64,000 bases of DNA, taken from contig OV277856.1 in the NCBI GenBank assembly GCA_922989275.2, forward strand, positions 85,207,038 to 85,271,037, written 5' to 3'. Positions 1 to 11,952 of this stretch are shown here, piece after piece (within the stretch, counting starts at the first letter, position 1; every line of letters starts with the position of its first letter). Source of the DNA: Gari tellinella (lineage: Eukaryota; Mollusca; Bivalvia; Cardiida; Psammobiidae). The position numbers were made by a program, and so were the translations under genes. The notes below the pieces were generated by a model. It made no database searches, was not told where the DNA came from, and saw only the letters and a list, made by a program, of their open reading frames with translations.

Positions 1-400
1 TACAAAGACAATGAGACAGGGGGTATCACAAAAATGAGAGAGCGACTGGAACTAGAGACCCTTGAAGACAGGAGACTAAGCCTCCGTCTTATACTCATGT
101 ACAAGGTAGTAGAGGGTCTAGTACCAGCTATACCAACACACACATTTACCAAACCGGCAAAACCAAGGAGAAACATTAAATTTAAGCTACTTAATTTAAA
201 TATTACAGTACGCATAATATAATTGAAACCATGTATGCAACAACACAAGAGGACTCACAGTCCCAAATAGCAAAACCCCACAGTACAGACATTCCTTCTT
301 TGTCGACACTATGATGCAGTGGAACAAACTGCCAGACAGCACAGTGCATGCTGATTCCGCAGAGGCTTTTAAGACAGCCCTACGAGATCATCGCCAATAA
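1..400 (+). pseudogene. 3' end of a non-LTR retrotransposon reverse transcriptase, broken
   Basis: From the window edge a frame reads GGITKMRERLELETLEDRR and LRLILMYKVVEGLVP, the usual C-terminal region of LINE reverse transcriptases. It stops at 222; at 287-400 another frame gives HSFFVDTMMQWNKLPDST and AEAFKTALRDHRQ, the terminal WN.LP block. At least one frameshift separates them. The start lies outside the window; clade not assigned. Confidence 0.7.
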
Positions 401-1110
401 AATAGCATCTCTTCACGCCCGTCGTGTAAAAGCCTTTATAGGAATCTACGACGTACTATATTCAGATTCAGATTCAGTAAATATGAATGCACAGCTCCAA
501 TTCCAATTAAGTCCCTCCTAAAATATTTTTTTTATTCACGATTCTTGACAAAAAGAGCACTGCAAACAGTACATAATACGCCGTTCAGGGTCAATGATAC
601 TACATGTTTAATATATAGTATATACTGTCCCTGTCATGGGGAATAGCTCAAGGGGAAGTTGATAAATTGAGACAACATGTAAACTCAATGTGCATTTCAT
701 CAAAACAAAATCGTAAACCAAATTACAACTTCCTCATAGTATCATTTAGTATGTATCAGAAAGGCGCGAACACACCTCAATGGACATCACCATATCATTC
801 AGACGGCCATGCAATAACAAACAGTGCAGACCCTGGTCAGAGGGCTCATTTATGAGCCCTTAGAACTAAGTCTACAATATTTTCACATCACAAATGTCCA
901 GTCCCTAACATACTGTTAGCATTTTCAAACTTAACTCATTCTCCTTTCAAACATCAAAGGGACAGACGTCAAGACCATTTTTAGCTCACCTTAGGGCCAG
1001 GGCTGCCATAAGTTGACATGAAAAATCCTAAGATTTCCAAATTTGCATTTTTCAAGTGCGATTTTATGAATCGTACCTTTACCACATAGCTTGTTTCTAG
1101 TTTTGTTGAC
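401..1110. other. Intergenic, no gene seen
   Basis: A/T-rich sequence. It includes a worn relic of the palindromic MITE with core GACCCTGATCAGAGGGCTCC (826-867). Confidence 0.5.
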
Positions 1111-1205
1111 ATGTGACTACTTAAAGCAGACTGGAAGTAAAGCAGAATGAACCTTAAGGCGCATTCTGCTTTACTTTCAGCCTGCTTTAAGCTACCATGT
1201 ACCAG
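1111..1205. repeat. Palindromic core of an AAGCAGGCTGAAAGTAAAGC MITE
   Basis: Inverted arms run from ACTTAAAGCAGAC to CCTGCTTTAAGCTA around CTTAAGG. It belongs to the most abundant MITE family in the window (see the copy at 44791-45043). Arms have diverged slightly. Confidence 0.7.
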
Positions 1206-1239
1206 AAAAAAATCCGAAGATTTAGGAAAAATCCGGAGA

Positions 1240-1640
1240 AATGGAAGCCCTGTTAGGCTTTTGCTGTCCTTGAATGTCCGTCGTTGGTTGTTCGTCGTCA
1301 ACACTTTTAATGTTTACACTCTAGATGCCTTTTTTATTTTAAATCTTTCTCAAACTTGCTGAGATGGTATAATTATGATCATAAGATCTCGTTGAGTTTT
1401 TTTACGCTTGAAACCTGACCATAATGGCATTTAATCATGAAATGTCTGCTCTTGTTGTGTTGAAAATGCCATATCTAACAGTGTTTACGTTCAACACTCA
1501 AGAGGCAATGATTTTTATCCAATCTTTCTCAAACTAGCTCAGATTATGTATGACCATAAGGTCTTAGAAGTTCAAGAGTTAGCATAGAACTTGAATGCAA
1601 TAACTAACAGTATTTACTCTCAAGCACCTACAGTTTTCAA
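1240..1640. repeat. Dispersed units with TTTACACTCTAGA and TCTTTCTCAAACTTGCT
   Basis: Two degenerate copies of an about 170-bp unit that also occurs at 2180-2700, 25840-26135 and 31690-32045. Each carries TTTACACTCTAGA, TTATCCAATCTTTCTCAAAC and GAAAATGCCATAT. Confidence 0.55.
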
Positions 1641-1665
1641 TGAACCGTACTTTCACACTTTGTAT

Positions 1666-1973
1666 ATTATTAGTTATACAGTTTCTTCACAGTGTATATG
1701 AGGATTTCTTCCCGGCTGAGGTAAATCATGTTGCCCGAGCCGTTAGGCGAGGGTTACATGATTTTACCAGCCGGGAAGAAATCCTCATGTACAATGTGAA
1801 GAAACTGTATAACGAATTTATTATACTGCAAAGTTTTCACTGTTCAAACGAAATATTTAGGAATTGGTCGTGTACAGCGCTCGTAGTAAATTATAACAGC
1901 TCGGGCAACATGATTTACATCAGCCGGGAAGAAATCCTCATGTACACTGTGAAGAAACTGTATAACTAATAAT
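1666..1973. mobile_element. Short TIR/foldback element with about 75-bp arms
   Basis: The left arm (ATTATTAGTTATACAGTTTC...) is the near-perfect inverse of the right arm ending ...GAAACTGTATAACTAATAAT. A third arm lies inside (1757-1812) and a fourth in the next unit (2265-2342). ORFs here are inverted-repeat shadows. Confidence 0.65.
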
Positions 1974-2700
1974 GTTCTTGAAAGAAATGTTCTTGAAATC
2001 TGAACATTTTGACGAGGGTTTTCTGCCCGTGGTGTTCTTAGAAATGCTAGAAAAGGCTTTGTTTCAGTAATTGTATATGCTAGTGTCAACAAATTTTGAA
2101 AGTATTGTGATAAAACTTTTTAAAATTATAAATGTCTATAATTTCTCAATTGAGTGTAGATATTGTTGAAATCGGTTGAATTGGTCGAGAGTTGTCTGCT
2201 TTGATTTGTTGAAAATGCCATATTTGATAGTTTTTACACTCTAGCAGTTTTTATTGCTCTTCATAACGGCTCGGGCAACATGATTTACCTCAGCCGGAAA
2301 GAAATCCTCATGTACACTGTGAAGAAACTGTATAACTAATAATGTTCTTGAAAGAAACAATTACTGTTGAAATCTGAACATTTTGAGGAGGGTTTTCTGC
2401 CCGTGGTGTTCTTAGGTTGTTGAATTGGTCGAGAGTTGTCTGCCTTGATTTGTTGAAAATGCCATATTTGATAGTTTTTACACTCTAGCAGTTTTTATTG
2501 CTCTTCAACACGGAATATACTGACATACGATGCTTATAAGTATAAGTTCAGAAAGATGTGCATTTATTGTTGAAAGCAGGTCTCTCTGTTAAGAGTTAAT
2601 TGCCCTTGATGTACTCGGCTATACTAATATCATTATGTTGTATTCCAATATTGTTTACACTCTAGAGTCTACACTTTTGAATGGGTTTAGATTAAGCTTG
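1897..2700. repeat. Tandem duplication with a foldback arm and TTTACACTCTAG units
   Basis: Sequence from the right foldback arm through GGGTTTTCTGCCCGTGGTG and GGTCGAGAGTTGTCTGC occurs twice (about 1897-2262 and 2265-2510) with small indels, then decays. No coding content. Confidence 0.55.
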
Positions 2701-3190
2701 TTAACTTCGATTATGGGTGAAACTCAAAGGTAAACCTATCAGGCTTCATTACAACAGGTGATCGGTATCAGGTCATTCAATGCCATCTTATTTATGCAAT
2801 GTTCTGTCTTTACAACATATCACAAAATGACATAGTGCACCTTGAAAGTAACTCTCCCTACACAAACATCAAATTGACAATTCCAATTAAAGGGACTCGC
2901 AACCGGATGGTGTAGTTGTCAAAAGAAAATAAAATACTCAAATAAAAGCAAATTTGTGGCATTGTTTGGCGTCTGACATTAAAAAAAATATGATCAGTCC
3001 AAACAAGTTTCAAGAATCGTCACCGAATCTTATTTTTTTTTTAGATATTTTCCATCGTTTTTCTATAGCGTCAGCTGACGGTATAGTTGTTGTTGTTGCT
3101 TCTCTACACGGGCTCAGACATAAACCCGAGCCGAATAAAGAAATATCGATCGCTACCAGTGAAGTACGTTAATTCGTTACCATATATATA
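2701..3190. other. Intergenic, nothing recognised
   Basis: A/T-rich; no extended ORF, palindrome or repeat boundary recognised. Confidence 0.4.
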
Positions 3191-3194
3191 GAGA

Positions 3195-4690
3195 GCGCTG
3201 GTAGCCGAGGTGGTAAAGGCGCTTCCTCATTTTTATATGCCCGTCTTCAGACGGGACGTATTATGTCGTGGCGCTGTCCGTCCGTCTGTCCGTCCGTCCG
3301 TCCGTCTGTCCGTCCGTTAACTTTTTCATGTCCGCTCTCTAACTCAAACAAATTTAGTCTAATCCTTTTGAAACTTGGTCAGAACGTGTATGACCATAAT
3401 ATCTCGGTCAAGTTCGATAACCAGCAAGATTGACCCAGACATTCAAGAGTTATGCCCCTTTTTTGTCAAAAACGGGCATATTAGTTTGTCCGCTCTCTAA
3501 CTCAAAGAAATGTTTTTTAATCCTTTTCAAACTTTGTCAGCATGTGTATGACCATAATGTCTCGGTCAAGTTCGATAACCAGCAGGATTACTCCAGACAT
3601 TCAAGAGTTATGCCCCTCTTTTCGTAAAAAACGGGCATATTTTAGTTTGTCCGCTCTCTAACTCAAACAAATTTATTTTAATCCTTTTCAAACTTTGTCA
3701 GCATGTGTATGACCATACTATCTCGGTCAAGTTCGATAACCAGCAGGATTGCCCCAGACATTTAAGAGTTATGCCCCTTTTTTCGTAAAAAACGGGCATA
3801 TTTTAGTTTGTCTGCTCTATAACTCAAACACATTTATTTTAATCCTTTTGAAACTTGGTCAGCATGTGTATGACCATAATGTCTCTGTCAAGTTTGATAA
3901 CAAGCAGGATTGCACCAGGCATTCAAGAGTTATGCCCCTTTTTTCGTAAAAAACGGGCATATTTTAGTTTGTCCGCTCTCTAACTCAAACAAATTTATTT
4001 CAGGCCTTTTGAAACTTGGTCAGCATGTGTATGACCATAATGTCTCGGTTATGTTTCATAACCAGCAATATTGCCACAAACAGTCAAGAGTTATGCCCCT
4101 TTTTTCATCTAAAACGGGCATTTTTTAGTTTGTCCGCTCTCTAACTCAAAGAAATTTATTCCAATCCTTTTGAAACTTGGTCAGCATTGTATTACCATAA
4201 TGTCTCTGTTATGTTCTATAACCAGCAGGATTGCCCCAGACATTCAAGAGTTATGCCCCTTATTTTGTCAAAAACGGGCATTTTTTAGTTTGTCCGCTCT
4301 CTAACTCAAATAAATTTATCCAATCCTTTTGAAACTTTGTCAGCATGTGTATGACCATAATGTCTCGGTCAAGCTCCATAACCAGCAAGATTGCCCCTGA
4401 CATTCAAGAGTAATGCCCCTTTTATCGTCAAAAAACGGGCATTTTTTGTTTGTAGCTCTCGTTCTCAAACAAATTTATTCCCATCCTTTTGAAACTTGGT
4501 CAGCATATGACCCCTAACTTTCAGGGTAACCCGGTTCTTCCCCTTTTGTTTTTACCTTGATAGGGTTTTGGTATGACTACATTCTAAGATCGATTTTACG
4601 GGCGTATAATGTGCCCGGCTTGCGGTGCTCTTGTTCATGTTTGTCTCCGCATGGAGGGTCACGGGTTCGAATCCCACCAGAGTTTTTTTT
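3195..4690 (+). mobile_element. tRNA-Leu-like halves enclosing a satellite-bearing element
   Basis: 3195-3232 reads GCTGGTAGCCGAGGTGGTAA then AGGCGC, like the 5' half and A box of tRNA-Leu. 4655-4684 reads GGTCACGGGTTCGAATCCCA then CCAG, a T arm and acceptor end. Between them lies a hairpin (GCCCGTCTTCAGACGGG, 3239-3255), a CCGT microsatellite, the tandem array, and GCGGTGCTCTTGTT. Either a tRNA-derived SINE split by an insertion, or a composite element. Confidence 0.5.
3331..4480 (+). repeat. Tandem array of about 160-bp units, 7 copies
   Basis: Units begin GTCCGCTCTCTAACTCAAA at about 3331, 3489, 3649, 3810, 3971, 4131 and 4290, with a decayed one at 4450. Each includes TGAAACTTGGTCAGCATGTG and TTCAAGAGTTATGCCCC. 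The length recalls ancient bivalve 160-bp satellites; identity with a named family not tested. Small ORFs here are shadows. Confidence 0.85.
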
Positions 4691-4699
4691 GTTTTTTTT

Positions 4700-5750
4700 T
4701 AAATGCATTTTTTAACAGAATTTATTATCCTAAACTAAATATTACCCATTTATATAAGCATTTGACATATATTTACAAATTACTATTAAGACTCGTTCAT
4801 TTTTTACTTTATTGAAGGTTGTTTTATACAACTTATTACAAAATGTCAAACAATGTAGAACCTGGTCGTTTATATTAGGAGCCCTCAAATCTGGATATAC
4901 ACGATACAGAAAAAGTTTTCCAGTCACTACTATACTGTTAACATATTCATTTTTATAATTTGTTACAAAATTACACACAGTGCAGACTCCAGAGGCTCTT
5001 TATGCACTGTTTCAGCGCAGGTCGTGATAAGAGGACTCATTTACGAACCCTCTGATCTGGGTCAGCATTGTTTGTACATGGCAAGAGTTCTGGTCTCTAG
5101 TACACTGCAGTTAACTTATTGTATATTCAAACTAAATCATTCTCCCTTTAAACATCAAATGAACAATTCTGATGTCCAATATAAAATGTTTTTACAATAC
5201 TTTTATTTATATAATGACCGACAGTGCATACCCTGATCGAGGACTTCTGAAGGAGCCCTCTAATCTGGATCTACACTGTTTTACATTACAAGTTTACCAG
5301 TCACTAGTAGACTCTTAGCAAGTAAGCATTTTCAAACGAAACCCATTCTTCCCTAAACATCAAATGAAAAATTCCAATTTCTAATTAGATATTTTTAATA
5401 TTTAACTAACGGTTCTTTTTACAATAGATCTATGTCATAGAATGACAAAGCGCAGACCTGGATACATGTATTACATATCCCCTGAAACATCAAATAGACC
5501 GGTCCAGTTTCCAGATACGGCAAGACTTTGAAGTCCATTTTTGACTTTATAAAATGTTGTGTTATTACAAAATAACAAACAGTGCAGACATTGATCAGGA
5601 CTTTAAACTAAGGGAACCCTCTGGTCTGGTTCTAAACTGTTTGCACAGGACAGGTATACTCATTACGAGATCTAGTATAGCCTACCATTAGCAGATTTAA
5701 ACTTAACTCATTCTCACCTGAAACATCAAATGGACATTCGTAAAGTACAT
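4700..5750. other. Intergenic, decayed palindromic MITE relics
   Basis: Repeated fragments with AACAGTGCAGACCCTGATCAG and GGAGCCCTC (around 4980-5060, 5220-5290, 5577-5650) are worn copies of the family at 62941-63191. No gene. Confidence 0.45.
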
Positions 5751-5754
5751 TTTT

Positions 5755-8608
5755 AGCTCACTTGAGCACAAAGTGCTCAAGGTGAGCTATTGTGATCGGT
5801 CGTCGTCCGTCGTACGTCGGTGTCGGTGTTGGTGTCGTCCGTTCACAATTTGTTTCAAACAACTTCTTATCTGAAACCAATGGCCCAATTTTAACCAAAC
5901 TTGGTCAAGTACATACTGTAGTTGTGAGCTTTAATTTTTTTTTTTAAAAAGTGGATGGGGCAATCGGTCTTGTTGCCATGGCAACCATGCAAAATATCTT
6001 AAAAAATCTTCTTCTCAAGAACGACTGGTCCGATTTCAATTTGGTTTTCACCAAAATGTTTCTCAATTAATAATTTTGATCCGTCAAAAAACATGGCCAC
6101 CAGAGGGCGTGGTCAATTTCCGTACTTACATCATCATGCAGTTTTACATAGACTTATATTGGAAAACCTTTAAAAATCTTCTTCTCTGAAACCGTAAGGC
6201 CCAGACCTTATATGTTTGGCATCTAGCTTTGCTTTGTGGTCCTCTACAAAATTTGTTCAAATCATGACACCAGGGTAAAAAATGGCCCTGTCATGGGGCT
6301 TATCAGTTTTACATAGACTTATATAGGAAAACCTTTAAAAATCTTCTTCTCTGAAACCGTAAGGCCCAGACCTTTTAAATTTGGCATCTAGCTTTGCCTT
6401 ATGGTCCTCTACCAAAATTGTTAAAACCATGACCTCTGTGTCAAAAATGGACCCGCCCCGGGGCTTATCAATTTTACATAGACTTATATATAGGAAAACC
6501 TTTAAAAACTTTCTTCTCTGAAACCGTTAGGCCCAGACCTTATATATTTGGCATCTGGCTTTGCTTTGTGGTCCTCTACAAAAAAAATTCAAATCATGAC
6601 ACCAGGGTCCAAAAAGGCCCTGCCATGGGGCTTATCAGTTTTACATAGACTTATATAGGTCATATTAGACAGTACCTTTCCCCTGAAGCTACAAAGACTT
6701 TGGTCAATTCTTTGGTCACATCGAAAATTGACTACTGCAACTCACTGCTAATATGGGATTCCCCAAAACTCACTACGAAAACTACAGCGTCTGCAAAATA
6801 CAGCAGCCCGCATCATTACCAGGACGCTCCGGTACAATCACATCACTCCAGTCTTGAAGGAGCTTCACTGGCTTCCAGTTCAACACAGAATTGAATTCAA
6901 AATTCTGACACTCACATACAAAGCCATGTGCAATGATTCTCCAAAGTACATTGTCAGTATGCTTGACGTGTATATATAAACCTCGAAGAGAGTTGCGGTC
7001 TGCAAGTAAATCAGTATCGCTGGTTGTACCGAGAAGTCGGTTGGTGAAGTTTGGAGATAGAAGTTTCATGCATGCAGCCCCAAAGCTCTGGAACACTCTA
7101 CCATCAGACATCAGAGATGCAAGCTCAGTTGCAGACTTCAAAACACGTCTGAAAACACACTTCTTTAATATTTATTATTAGAACACATTAGGAAAGGGAT
7201 GACTGCTATCTTTAGGCTATGTTCTTGCTGTGGATATTGTGGGTCTAAATGGAAGTTCTGGAGTTGTACCGTTTGTCCGTGCCTGTTTGGTGGATATTGA
7301 TGGTAGGGATTGCCCCTGATCTCTTTGAAACCAACAGCTTGGGGTTTGCGGTATAATTCAGGGACAGCTTCTTATCTTGATGTTTTGTAAAGTAAGGGTG
7401 TAATTTCAGCCATGGAACATGTAGGTCCCGCGGGTGTGGGGTGGAGAGGGTAGATGACTGCTACCCCAGGGCTGTGTTCATTCTGTATATGTTATGGGTC
7501 TAATTTTTAGTTCTGGGGTTGTACCGTCGACAAATGCCTGTCTGGTGGATCTTGGATGGTAGGGATATGGCTCTGATCTATTTTGAAACCAGCTGGCGGG
7601 GTCTGTGGTATAATTCTTGGACAGCTTTCACCATTTTTAAACATGTCATTGATATTCTATAGAGTTTTTAGTTATGATCGCATGCTATTTTTCCCAGTTA
7701 TGTTACAATAGGCGGCTTGCATTGGGCGCTCTGCTATTATTTTATTGGTCGGCAATCTTTAGCCGGTCGGTTCATTGATGATTGATGGGGGTAATGTGGT
7801 TGCCGTTTTGGGGGCTGTCTTTTGTATGTTTATTCATGTTTATTTTAGATCTAATTATAGTTATTTGTGTTTTGTCGATGGCCTGCATTAGGCGCTCTGC
7901 CATTATTTATATCAGTCGGCAATCTTTAGCCGGTCGGTTCATTGCTGATTGATGGGGGTAATGTGATCGCCGTTTTGGGGACTGTCTCTTATATGTTTAT
8001 TCATGTTTTATGTCAGATCTAATTGTAGTTATTTTGTCTTTTCTCGATTTGTAGGTACATTTATGTTATTTCATGTAAAGCGCTTTTGAACGCACAATTC
8101 CTGTGTGAAAAGAGCGCTATATAAATCTGGTATAATAATAATAATAATAATAAAAAATAATATAGGAAAACCTTTAAAAATCTTCTTCTCTGAAACCGTA
8201 AGGCCCAGATCTTTTATATTTGGCATCTAGCTTTGCCTTATGGTCCTCTACCAAAATTGTTCAAATCATGTCCCCATGGTCAAAAATGGCCCTGCCCCGG
8301 GGCTTATCAGTTTTACATAGACTTATAAATGGATTTTTTTTAAAAACAATTGCTTCTCTGAAACCATTGTCAGAATTCAATAATATTTTGAATGAATATT
8401 GTTAAAGTGATCCTTTATTAGCACTATTTATATCATTGCCATATTTTTCCCTTTTGCTCAAATAGTAATAATGACAAACAGATTCAGAATTACTTCTTCA
8501 TGCAACAGTCCACATACATGCAATGACAAACTTCATTTTGCATTGAGTAATATATAACACAATAGTCCTCATGTGAGCGAGTTAGGGCCGCATGCGGCTC
8601 TTGTTTAC
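5755..8608 (+). mobile_element. Hairpin-headed tandem-repeat element ending CTCTTGTT, split by a LINE
   Basis: Head: TTTAGCTCACTTGAGC pairing with GCTCAAGGTGAGCT (5752-5793), then CGTCGTCCGTCG. Body: units with TTTACATAGACTTATATAGG and CTTCTTCTCTGAAACCGT at 6145, 6305, 6475 and 8295. Tail: palindrome GCCGCATGCGGC followed by TCTTGTTTA (8590-8607). The body is interrupted at 6658-8161 by a retrotransposon and resumes within the same unit. Confidence 0.65.
6666..8161 (+). pseudogene. L2/CR1-like non-LTR retrotransposon 3' end, nested, broken
   Basis: Frames read LVTSKIDYCNSLL (about 6706-6745), ITPVLKELHWLPVQHRIEFK (about 6847-6906) and FGDRSFMHAAPKLWNTLPSD then DFKTRLKTHFF (7050-7175), the end of a reverse transcriptase, separated by frameshifts. 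The 3' end has GAGCGCTATATAAATCTGGT and an (ATA)n tail, as in L2-type LINEs. Both flanks are halves of one repeat unit meeting at TATAGG. Confidence 0.75.
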
Positions 8609-8688
8609 CTATATTAAAGGTTGTTTTAACCCATTACCTCATAAATACGCCTTTAATTAATTCATCCATTGCAAAACCGTAAGAAATA

Positions 8689-11027
8689 GAGCGGGTTCGG
8701 GTATTTCTGAATACTTAAGCATTTTTTCCCCATAAATTTTCAAACAATCAACACACAGACTAGCCATCTATACCAAAATGATTGCTAACAAATTATCTTC
8801 GGGATAGTTGGAACACTGTATTTTTGTTTGATACATTAGCGCTATAATGCTTAGCAACCTGTTGGAGGCAGTTTGTGAACAGGTTGGGTAATTGTGAACA
8901 CCGTGGAGGGTAAATCTGAACACTCTACTGTATATATAAATCATACTATATCATAATCTGCTACATTTGTTTTAGAATTTATCTAAATATGTAACATTCC
9001 AAACGTTACCAGGTTCTGCAAGTAGATAATCCTGTAATATTCCAATTTTAAGTAGAATCTATCAATTTAAAAATATTGGGCTTACTTAAGCATATGTTCA
9101 AATAATTGTCAAGTTAGTATAGATGGTGAGACTGGAGTAATCAGCCTGTCAGCTCATGAATGTCACCTACAACCTGGTAATATTTAGGGTTCGATAAGCA
9201 TAATTTTCTTTAAGATCGGACCGGAAAGATTCTAAACGATCTAAAATATTAGCTTATACAGGTATGATCAAACAGCTTAGGGGTAGTGTTTATAATACGT
9301 TTATTATGAGCATAAAATCCGGGTAACTATTCTACATTTATTATTACAGAAGTTAAATCTGTAAGATCTAGTCTACACGGTTCATTTTGTTTGTCGTACA
9401 TACATTTTAGATCTAGATCTAATGCAATATCAAATTGTCTAATTTTCCCTCTGTATTTTAATAAATGCGACATCGTAGTTGCGTCTTTTTGAACCTACTT
9501 GCATGCCTGCCCATGACTGAAAATTAATTAGATTATATAATTTTATTAGCTATATAAATACCTTTGCACATTGGCTGGAAACAGTCGCTGTAACAGAGTC
9601 TAAGGGGACAAGCTCACAAACAGCAATCTATGTAGATCTACAGACAGACACGATCCAGTTACATAGATCAATTTCTAAGAACTTTTAAAAGACACAATGT
9701 TCATTCTCCATCTAAAAATTTGTAGATCTACATTATTGGCCGGAATTAGATTCAAGTGAAATATTTTTAATGTAATTCCGAACACCCCGACGTGGTTTTG
9801 TTCAGAGCGGGCTCAGCCAATGTTACAATATGTTCAGACAACAAAAAGGGATGAAAAATGTGACCACGAAACAAATGACTGGTAACGGTCTTAGCAACGC
9901 GCGGTGTCAAATTGACGTTAGATCGTTACTAAGTGCACAGAAAACATTGTTGTTGTTTCTGCTGAGGTTTATGTCCCGCATAAGCTTCATCAGATGCGTC
10001 ATCCCATTGTCTCAGGTTTGGGACAATGGTCAGCATCATGCCTATTGTTGAATGGACTTTGCAGAGGTGGCCCTGAGAAGGGCCTTTTGTTGCCGCTGGT
10101 CGTCGGAAGGAGGAAATGCTGTCTTGTCAAGGAGGTGTTGTTGTTTCTGGTTCCCAGTGGTTAGTTGTTAACAGATCCATGATGCACCTTGTCCGAATCG
10201 GAGCTCACACCGGATGCCTGTCAGGCTATTCCCGAGCCTTGCTCATATTCGACCATCCAGGCGTCCGAGTGCAATCCCCCTTTTAACTTGTGCGTACCAT
10301 GGTTCCGGATCCTGTTGGCTTGTGCAGCGCTCGACCCGTTCCCATCAGTCACAGGGCGCCTGTCCGACCATAAGGTGGTATTCATACCACCCCCTGTTCG
10401 GCCGTGCACCCCAGTGTCCTCCAGCCCGAGCGCCACACAAGCCTGGATTCTGGCTATGTCTTGCTGCTCTTGTTTGTTAGTAGGCTCATCTTACAGAAAA
10501 CATTGCTATTGTCGTACGCTATATAAATGGACCTTACTGAAGGCAGGTGGGGCTTGTTTGAAAAGAATATGACGTACGTTGATAGTGTCTGTTCAGTTTT
10601 ACCCTACACTTAAAAAATTATGTCGTGTAAATCTGAACACCACGTGTCCTTGAATTAGGCATAGCTAGTGACGTAACCAAACCAACGTTATGACGAGCAA
10701 TATGTTTACAGTCGATTTCATACAAAATACATACACCAAACTTGAAAAAGACTGGTTAGAAGGTTAGGTCTAAACATCGGTTATTTTCTGTGCACGTTAA
10801 TAACTTGGAAAACTGCTGCATGCATTAAGTTTATAGAAAGAAATTATATCAACCTTGACAGCGTCTGCTATTCTTTTGGCCGGAAATGGAAAAGGGCATG
10901 CTCGTTTTTTTATAATTATAGATCTAGTTTATTTGGTAAAACCCTGTACTAATTTTATGATAATAGAGTAGATCTAGATCTAGATGTTCAAAAATTGCCG
11001 ACTGTTCATATATACCCGAACCCGCTC
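8689..11027. mobile_element. TIR element, 16-bp perfect ends, TA duplication
   Basis: GAGCGGGTTCGGGTAT (8689-8704) is exactly inverted at 11012-11027, with TA outside both ends. The subterminal sequence repeats CTGAACAC, GTGAACACC and CGAACACC in both arms. No transposase ORF seen. Tc1/mariner-like by TA target, tentatively. Confidence 0.5.
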
Positions 11028-11944
11028 TATATCCTTGCTTCTTGTCAATTCGCCACTTTCTTGTCAATTCGCCACTTTCTTGTCAATTCGCCATCTTGTT
11101 GTTGTTGTTGTAGTATATCCCTCCAATGTCTGGAGAACCGTGACGTTGACGTCACGTACCTAATATTTAGGATGGCGGCGGCATGCCTCAGAACGGTGCG
11201 AAGAGAGTATCACCTCAGAAACTTAGCAAAACTTAGAATTCCGTCACGAGCAGGCTACCGAGGATGTCCGAAAACTACAGAGGATATCCGATTACTAGGA
11301 CAGTTTCACTAAGGAAGATTTCAAGCGCCGAAAATGCGAAAGAAACAGGAAAAATAACAATAATTCACAAAAAGTTTCAAATCAAAGGACATGTTGGTAA
11401 TTTTAACTCTACATGCCCGTTGTTACTTTTTTTATTGTAAAGTTGTAAAAGTTATTATTTACTTTTAGAAAATTGAATATTTCAAAATCATTAAAAGATG
11501 TTCAAATTTCATGAAACAAACTATAACATACTGACAGAGCCTACATTGACCTAATTGTCGAACGACCAATCAGAGGTGGCGAATTGACAAGAAAGCATCC
11601 CGGTGATCCAGAGCAATGCCCTTCATCATCATCTTCATTAATCGCATCACTCTGCATAGAGTATACTCGCGATATGGTTAAAATATGCATGCGCAGCCGA
11701 CGGCGTGGCGTTGATCAATTACGATCACCAATAATAATATTAACATCAATATTAATAATATAAATATTAATATAAATATTAACATCAATATTAATCTTGT
11801 TCGAAAACGGTACAGTTATTTACATTTGTATTTATTTCACAAGTTTTATTTGTATATATTCGTGTTATTGAAGGTTCAGTTCAGAATTAGATCTGTGAAC
11901 AAGTAAGAAATGTTACATCAGAAAGCGCACTCGCGAAAAATATA
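11028..11944. other. Intergenic, no gene supported
   Basis: Holds a three-fold repeat of TTGTCAATTCGCCA (11043-11093), its inverse at 11576-11590, a TGACGTCA motif (11147-11154), a 46-codon ORF from 11172 without recognised similarity, and an AATATTAATATAAATATTAA tract. Confidence 0.4.
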
Positions 11945-11952
11945 GCTACGGG

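Noticed and set aside
3430..4128. Three similar 65-72-codon ORFs
   Set aside because: They are the 160-bp tandem unit read in one frame and follow the repeat period.
10189..10572. Overlapping ORFs of 127, 88 and 71 codons
   Set aside because: Three frames open in a local GC-richer stretch within a TIR element; no recognisable domain and no splice-supported continuation.
11172..11312. ORF starting MAAACLRTVRREYHLRN after a TGACGTCA motif
   Set aside because: Looks like a possible first exon, but no matching downstream exon or known protein was recognised.
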